DNA of 32,909 bases from assembly GCA_028717405.1 (NCBI GenBank), contig JAQUNY010000003.1, positions 1-32,909 of the forward strand. Direction: 5' to 3'. Source of the DNA: Eubacteriales bacterium (GTDB lineage Bacteria; Bacillota; Clostridia; JAQUNY01). This document shows, one piece after another, positions 30,248 through 32,909 of the stretch. Position 1 is the stretch's first letter. Every line of letters begins with the position of its first letter. The position numbers and the translations under genes were made by a program. The notes beneath the pieces were generated by a model. That model had not been told where the DNA came from, did not search any database, and saw only the letters and a program-made list of their open reading frames with translations.

Positions 30248-32515
30248 ATGGATGCAAATAAAACTGTGGAAATCTGCGGGCATAAAATAGATGTTTTCAG
30301 CTTAAACACGCTGATCGTGGGTTCAGGTGCGGCAGGCCTCAATGCGGCAGACTGGCTTCATACCTTCGGTGTGACTGACATTGCGATCCTGGCTGAAGGC
30401 ATAAATATGGGTACATCCAGGAATGCCGGTTCGGATAAACAAACGTACTACAAGATAGCTTCGGGCAGTTCGGCGCCGGATTCGGCAGCAGCCATGGCGA
30501 AGACACTTTTCGAGGGAGGGGCTATGCACGGCGACATCGCCTTGATTGAGGCGGCTTCTTCCGCAAGATCATTCTACAAACTGGTAAATATAGGAGTACC
30601 ATTCCCGCACAACCGTTATGGTGAGTATGTCGGGTACAGGACAGACAATGAGAAAGCCGATGATCCCATGAGGGCGACTTCGGCAGGCCCATTGACGTCG
30701 AAATACATGACAGAGAAGCTTGAGGAGCAGGCCAGGGCAAAGGGGATCAGGATATTTGACAGGTACCTGGTTATTGGAGTGCTGACAGACCGGGCGGGGG
30801 AAAAAGTTGCAGGGATAATGGCACTTGACCTGCAGCCGGAGCGCGGCAGAAGCAGTGCGGCAGCAAGCAACACTGCGGAAGGCGGAGGCTCGGCAGACCG
30901 TGTTATACCGAAAGATGCACCTTCAGATGCCCGGGAAAACGTGAGATATGCGCTCTTCAATTGTGTGAATGTGGTATATGCGGCAGGCGGGCCGGCTTCC
31001 ATTTACAGCGCGTCCGTCTACCCGGAAAGCCAGACCGGAGCTTCGGGAGTTGCGTTTGAGGCGGGAGTGAGAGGGATAAACCTGACCGAATCCCAGTATG
31101 GGATAGCCTCAGTGAAATTCAGATGGAATCTTTCGGGTACTTACCAGCAGGTAATACCCAGGTACATTTCGACGGATATTCACGGCGGGGACGAAAAAGA
31201 ATTTTTAAGGGATTATTTTGATACGACTGCGAATATGATCAGGGCGATCTTCCTTAAAGGCTACCATTGGCCGTTCGATCCCGCAAAGGCGGATTCTTAC
31301 GGGCCGTCACTGATCGACCTGCTTGTATACAACGAGACCCGCATCAAAGGCAGGCGTGTTTTTCTTGACTACACAGGGAATCCGGAGGGAGCCGCCGGAA
31401 ATGACGGTGTGCTTAATATGGAGATTCTTGGACAAGAAGCGGGCTCTTATCTTAAAAAATGTGGTGCAATTGGAGGCACTCCGTTTCAAAGGCTTGCAAA
31501 GATTAACATGCCTGCGGTAAGGCTGTTCAGAGAACATGGGATAGATCTGGGGAAAGAGCCGCTGGAAGCTGATATTTGCGCGCAGCATAATAACGGCGGG
31601 CTTATGGCCGGGATCTGGTGGGAAAGCAATCTGAAGCATTTCTTCCCTGTTGGCGAAATATGCGGGACATTCGGAGTGAAGAGGCCGGGCGGCAGCGCCC
31701 TGAATTCTACACAGACAGGAAGCCTGAGGGCTGCGCAGTATATTAGTTCGCATTACAGGGGAGACCCTGTGGATGCTGATGAGTTTATCGGGATTGTGTC
31801 AGATGAATTATCAGAAAAAATCAAAGCCGCGAAAATGTTTGCAGCGGGAGTTTTGGCGGCAATACCAGCGGAAAAGTATCTCAGAGACTGTCTGCTAAAA
31901 GACAGAAAACGCTTCCAGGAGAGGATGTCACGCACAGGAGCGCACATCAGGGTGCCTGAGGAAGTTGACGCAGCGCTTAAGGAATGTCTGAAAGATTTGG
32001 AGCATTATGATGGCCTGATGGGAAAAGAAAACTGCGGCAGCTTCAAAAAATCAGGAGATGACCCAAGTCCTGACAGCAATGATATAAAGGGTAACAATGT
32101 GATGACGGCGGCAAAAACAGGGAAATGGGTTTCCGATTACTACAAAAACAGAGATATCCTGCTGACGCAATATGCATACCTGTGTGCGATAAAGGAATAT
32201 ATCAGGAAAGGAGGAGGGAGCCGGGGCTCATATATGATCCATGATACGGAAGGCAGCCTGCCTGCTTCGCATATCCGTTTGCCGGATATCTTCCGATCGC
32301 GGAAAAAATCAGAAGCCTTAAACGGCATGGTCTGTGAGACCGAAATATTGAAAGACACCGGGGAAAGCGGAAAATACAAGCATATGAAATATAAATGTGT
32401 GTCAGACTGGAAGGCAGTAAGACCGTTGCCTGAAGGCGGAGGCTGGTTTGAAACCGTCTGGGATGAATATATTAAAGATGGCTATGCCAGCCAAAACTCA
32501 GCCAACCAAAACTAA
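30248..32515 (+). CDS. FAD-dependent oxidoreductase, fumarate reductase/succinate dehydrogenase flavoprotein-like
   Basis: TLIVGSGAAGLNAADWLHTFGVTDIAILAEG; VVYAAGGPASIYSASVYPESQTGASGVAFEAGVRGINLTESQYG; FFPVGEICGTFGVKRPGGSALNSTQTGSLRAAQYIS. Confidence 0.9.
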   Translation: MDANKTVEICGHKIDVFSLNTLIVGSGAAGLNAADWLHTFGVTDIAILAEGINMGTSRNAGSDKQTYYKIASGSSAPDSAAAMAKTLFEGGAMHGDIALIEAASSARSFYKLVNIGVPFPHNRYGEYVGYRTDNEKADDPMRATSAGPLTSKYMTEKLEEQARAKGIRIFDRYLVIGVLTDRAGEKVAGIMALDLQPERGRSSAAASNTAEGGGSADRVIPKDAPSDARENVRYALFNCVNVVYAAGGPASIYSASVYPESQTGASGVAFEAGVRGINLTESQYGIASVKFRWNLSGTYQQVIPRYISTDIHGGDEKEFLRDYFDTTANMIRAIFLKGYHWPFDPAKADSYGPSLIDLLVYNETRIKGRRVFLDYTGNPEGAAGNDGVLNMEILGQEAGSYLKKCGAIGGTPFQRLAKINMPAVRLFREHGIDLGKEPLEADICAQHNNGGLMAGIWWESNLKHFFPVGEICGTFGVKRPGGSALNSTQTGSLRAAQYISSHYRGDPVDADEFIGIVSDELSEKIKAAKMFAAGVLAAIPAEKYLRDCLLKDRKRFQERMSRTGAHIRVPEEVDAALKECLKDLEHYDGLMGKENCGSFKKSGDDPSPDSNDIKGNNVMTAAKTGKWVSDYYKNRDILLTQYAYLCAIKEYIRKGGGSRGSYMIHDTEGSLPASHIRLPDIFRSRKKSEALNGMVCETEILKDTGESGKYKHMKYKCVSDWKAVRPLPEGGGWFETVWDEYIKDGYASQNSANQN

Positions 32516-32558
32516 CACACCAAACGCCAAACTGCGCAAAACTATGTCTGCCAAAACC

Positions 32559-32587
32559 TTGACTCCTGAAAGATTAATTGCTATACT
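32559..32587 (+). promoter_or_regulatory. Putative sigma70-type promoter for tRNA-Cys
   Basis: TTGACT (32559-32564) - 17 nt - TATACT (32582-32587). Confidence 0.72.
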
Positions 32588-32634
32588 AGCCATTAGCAAA
32601 TCGACTTATGGAAAAGTGAGTCATAAAGAAATGC

Positions 32635-32709
<75 letters not shown>

Positions 32710-32824
32710 TATTAATATGATGACGTCGATACAACGCAAAGGCCTTGATTTCAGGGCCTTTAGCCATTTATAGGGATATAATGGCATTAGGAATTCAGGC
32801 AGAATCAAATATAATGTAATGACA

Positions 32825-32886
<62 letters not shown>

Positions 32887-32909
32887 TGTGAAGCCCTACA
32901 GCCGCAAGG

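Noticed and set aside
32738-32761. AAAGGCC...GGCCTTT hairpin after tRNA-Cys
   Set aside because: Could be a terminator but lacks a clear U-tract; left unannotated.

Overview
The window reads as a low-GC-Firmicutes/Clostridia-like (lineage inferred, not tested) ribosomal-protein superoperon with its flanks, nearly all on the + strand. It starts inside tuf (EF-Tu). A roughly 7 kb non-ribosomal block follows: two-subunit class I fumarase, a DUF1858-like small protein, purA, tRNA-Lys, a cupin, a ROK regulator, tRNA-Tyr and two tandem uracil-DNA-glycosylase-like genes. Next come S10-spc-alpha genes in canonical order, from rpsJ through secY, adk, map, a KOW protein, infA, rpmJ, rpsM, rpsK, rpsD, rpoA and rplQ. 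After these are a single-ORF fused EcfA1-EcfA2 ATPase, ecfT, a nitroreductase and a three-gene redox cluster (OYE-like Fe-S flavoenzyme, SDR, FAD fumarate-reductase-like flavoprotein). The window ends with tRNA-Cys and a 5'-truncated initiator tRNA-Met fragment. Points most worth checking are the 5'-truncated tRNA-fMet (possible att-site scar, deletion or assembly join), the fused EcfA ATPase, structured leaders before rpsJ and rpsM, an N-terminally extended L22, an Fe-S-less UDG paralogue next to an Fe-S one, a perfect palindrome over the cupin-ROK promoter, and the OYE/SDR/flavoprotein module of unknown substrate. I saw no CRISPR array, transposase, phage genes or recognisable defence system.
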